Assembly (NCBI GenBank): GCA_945888585.1
Contig: CAMDAI010000007.1
Coordinates: 1 to 17,302 of the forward strand
Source of the DNA: Rickettsia typhi
GTDB taxonomy: Bacteria > Pseudomonadota > Alphaproteobacteria > Rickettsiales > UBA1997
Direction of reading: 5' to 3'
Length of the DNA: 17,302 bases
Position 1 is the first letter of the stretch, and the number at the start of each line of letters is the position of its first letter. Positions 15,444 to 17,302 of this stretch are shown here, one piece after another. A program made the translations under genes and the position numbers. The notes under the pieces were generated by a model, which saw only the letters and a list, made by a program, of their open reading frames with translations, was not told the origin of the DNA and searched no databases.

Positions 15444-17302
15444 ATGACTAAAACTATCATAGTTGATGCTGCATTTAGGGAAGAAACCCGAGTTGCGGTA
15501 CTAGAAAATGGGGTGGTACAAGATTTTGATCGTGAAGCCCTTTCAATTAAACAAATCAAAGGAAATATATATCTAGCTAAAGTTACCAGAGTTGAGCCAT
15601 CGTTACAGGCCGCTTTTGTTGATTATGGTAGTGATCGTCACGGCTTTTTGCCGTTTTCTGATATTCATCCGGATTATTATCAGCTTTCTGATGTTGAAAG
15701 ACAAAAAATTCAGGAATTAACCAAGGAAGCAATACGTCCGCAAAATTCTCAGGAAGAAGAAAATGAATTACAAAATCAAAGTTCTTCTGGCCAAAGAGAT
15801 AGTAATCGAGAAGATAATTATGAAGATTCTGATTCGGCGGTTAGTACCGGATCTTATTCTGTTGAAGATGAAACTGATTATGGTGCAAAAAATCTCAATA
15901 ATTTTTATAAGAGATATAATATTCAAGATGTGGTTAAGCCGGGACAGCATATTTTAGTGCAGGTTATAAAAGAAGAGCGTGGTAATAAGGGCGCTTCTAT
16001 GACTACCTATATTTCTATTGCTGGAAAATACTGTGTATTAATGGCCAATACTCAAAATAAGGGTGGAGTTTCTAAAAAAGTTGACAATTTTCGTGATCGT
16101 AAATTATTAAAATCAATCTTGGATGGCCTAAATATTCCATCTGAAAGATCAGTAATTATCAGAACTGCTGGTGTTGGTAAAAGGCCAGAAGATATAAAAA
16201 GAGATTACGATTATTTAGTAAAATTATGGACCAGTATTAAAGAAACTTCATCTACTTCAAATGCTCCATGTTTTATTCATGCTGAAGATGACATAATCAA
16301 AAAATGTATTCGTGATACCTATAATGAAAGTGTTAGTGAAGTTGTGGTTGAGGGTAAGGAAGCTTATGATTCTATCATGAGTTTTATTAAAATTACCTCA
16401 TCTGAACCTGTTACTAATATTAAACTTCATGATGAAAGAGTTCCAGTTTTCAATAAATATAAGGTTGAACAACAGTTAAATGCGCTTTATGAAAAACAAG
16501 TATTTTTACCTTCGGGTGGTTCAATTGTAATTGATCATACCGAAGCTTTAGTGGCAATTGATGTCAATTCTGGTAAAGCAACTAATGAAAGTGGTGTAGA
16601 AGAAACGGCTTATAATACCAATATAGAAGCAGTAAAGGAAATTGCTAAACAATTGAAATTGCGTGATTTAGCTGGTTTAGTTGTAATCGATTTTATAGAT
16701 ATGTATGATCAAAAACATAGAAGATCGGTAGAAAGAGTGCTTCGTGATGCTTTACAGCATGATCGTGCTCGCATCCAATTAGGAAGAATTAGCGTTTTTG
16801 GTTTGATGGAAATGTCAAGACAACGTTTGGGTGCAAGTTTTTTTGAAACTATTACAGATCCCTGTAAACATTGTAATGGAACCGGATATGTCCGCTCAAT
16901 TGAAATTTTAGCAGTAAGTATTTTGCGTGGTATTAGGTATGCCTGTGTTGATAAACAAGCTGGTGTTATTCATGTTTATGGTGCTGGTGACGTTATCACT
17001 TATATTTTAAACTATAAGAGAATTGAAATAACCTCTTCTGAAAAAAATTACGGTGTTCATATTATTATGCATTGTGATGAAAATCCTGGTCCAAATGGTT
17101 TTAATATTAAAAGACGCAAATCTCTTTCCTTAGAAGAAAAGAGAGAATTGGATATGGAAGTTTTAACGGGAAAAGTAAATCAACTTGGAATTGAGCGTGA
17201 TTTTATGATAGATGAAGAAAATTCTTCTGAAGATCAAGATTCTGTTTCTCGTGATAATTATCAAAGAAAAAATAATAATAAAAAACAATATCATAATAAG
17301 AA
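15444..17302 (+). CDS. rne: Ribonuclease E/G (partial, runs off the end)
   Basis: RNase E starts most mRNA decay and processes rRNA and tRNA precursors. The visible 619 residues follow the E. coli N-terminal half: an S1 RNA-binding domain starting near 36, split by an acidic, Ser-, Asp- and Glu-rich insert (about 96-155) as in alphaproteobacterial RNase E, then the 5' sensor (about 180-290), the DNase-I-like catalytic domain with Asp373 (AIDVNSGKAT) and Asp416 (VIDFIDM), and the Zn-link CKHC (Cys474, Cys477; DPCKHCNGTGY). The C-terminal half, the degradosome scaffold, begins with low-complexity Asn and Lys (about 605-619) and is cut by the window edge. ATG 15444 has an AAGGA at good spacing. 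No stop is in view. Confidence 0.96.
   Translation, partial: MTKTIIVDAAFREETRVAVLENGVVQDFDREALSIKQIKGNIYLAKVTRVEPSLQAAFVDYGSDRHGFLPFSDIHPDYYQLSDVERQKIQELTKEAIRPQNSQEEENELQNQSSSGQRDSNREDNYEDSDSAVSTGSYSVEDETDYGAKNLNNFYKRYNIQDVVKPGQHILVQVIKEERGNKGASMTTYISIAGKYCVLMANTQNKGGVSKKVDNFRDRKLLKSILDGLNIPSERSVIIRTAGVGKRPEDIKRDYDYLVKLWTSIKETSSTSNAPCFIHAEDDIIKKCIRDTYNESVSEVVVEGKEAYDSIMSFIKITSSEPVTNIKLHDERVPVFNKYKVEQQLNALYEKQVFLPSGGSIVIDHTEALVAIDVNSGKATNESGVEETAYNTNIEAVKEIAKQLKLRDLAGLVVIDFIDMYDQKHRRSVERVLRDALQHDRARIQLGRISVFGLMEMSRQRLGASFFETITDPCKHCNGTGYVRSIEILAVSILRGIRYACVDKQAGVIHVYGAGDVITYILNYKRIEITSSEKNYGVHIIMHCDENPGPNGFNIKRRKSLSLEEKRELDMEVLTGKVNQLGIERDFMIDEENSSEDQDSVSRDNYQRKNNNKKQYHNK

Overview
The window looks like a piece of chromosome from an A+T-rich alphaproteobacterium, most likely a Rickettsiales-type obligate intracellular bacterium. 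The reasons are roughly 70% A+T (my estimate by eye), short gaps, few good Shine-Dalgarno sequences, and a core set (HslU, TsaD, trigger factor, an AMIN/Amidase_3 amidase, Pal, CysQ-like phosphatase, CutA, an alphaproteobacterial-style RNase E) that mostly reads as intact. I name the order from general likeness; no database search was run.

Region by region: 1-278 holds the start of a leftward membrane-protein gene and a promoter plus terminator-like hairpin ahead of hslU (279-1667). A GC-richer 84-bp palindromic element (1709-1792), a bidirectional terminator and a partial second copy of the element (1889-1909) separate hslU from the next gene. From 1912 to 7333 lies the accessory part: a leftward histidine kinase (HK1), then divergently an XRE regulator, a paralogous membrane histidine kinase (HK2) with an in-frame TGA and a lost ATP-lid motif, an unrecognised protein whose N-terminus seems to be cut off by a one-base frameshift, and an FAD-dependent oxidoreductase.

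From 7334 to 12057: tRNA-Pro(UGG), a small secreted DUF5334-like protein, then a leftward set tRNA-Leu(UAG) - tig - tsaD - amidase. tRNA-Leu and tig seem to share a promoter, and tsaD and the amidase are coupled through a TAATG overlap. From 12058: the lipoprotein gene pal, a leftward cysQ-like phosphatase, an RDD membrane protein, a leftward glycerophosphodiester phosphodiesterase-like gene, cutA, a 364-bp stretch without a gene, and rne, which runs off the right end.

The conserved genes serve proteolysis (HslU), protein folding (trigger factor), tRNA modification (TsaD), cell-wall and envelope upkeep (amidase, Pal) and RNA decay (RNase E). The most interesting parts are the palindromic element, which is open in four of six frames, and the XRE/histidine-kinase/oxidoreductase cluster, which looks like an orphan signalling module caught in partial decay. 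Conserved genes all use TGG for Trp, so the in-frame TGA is not explained by a changed genetic code.
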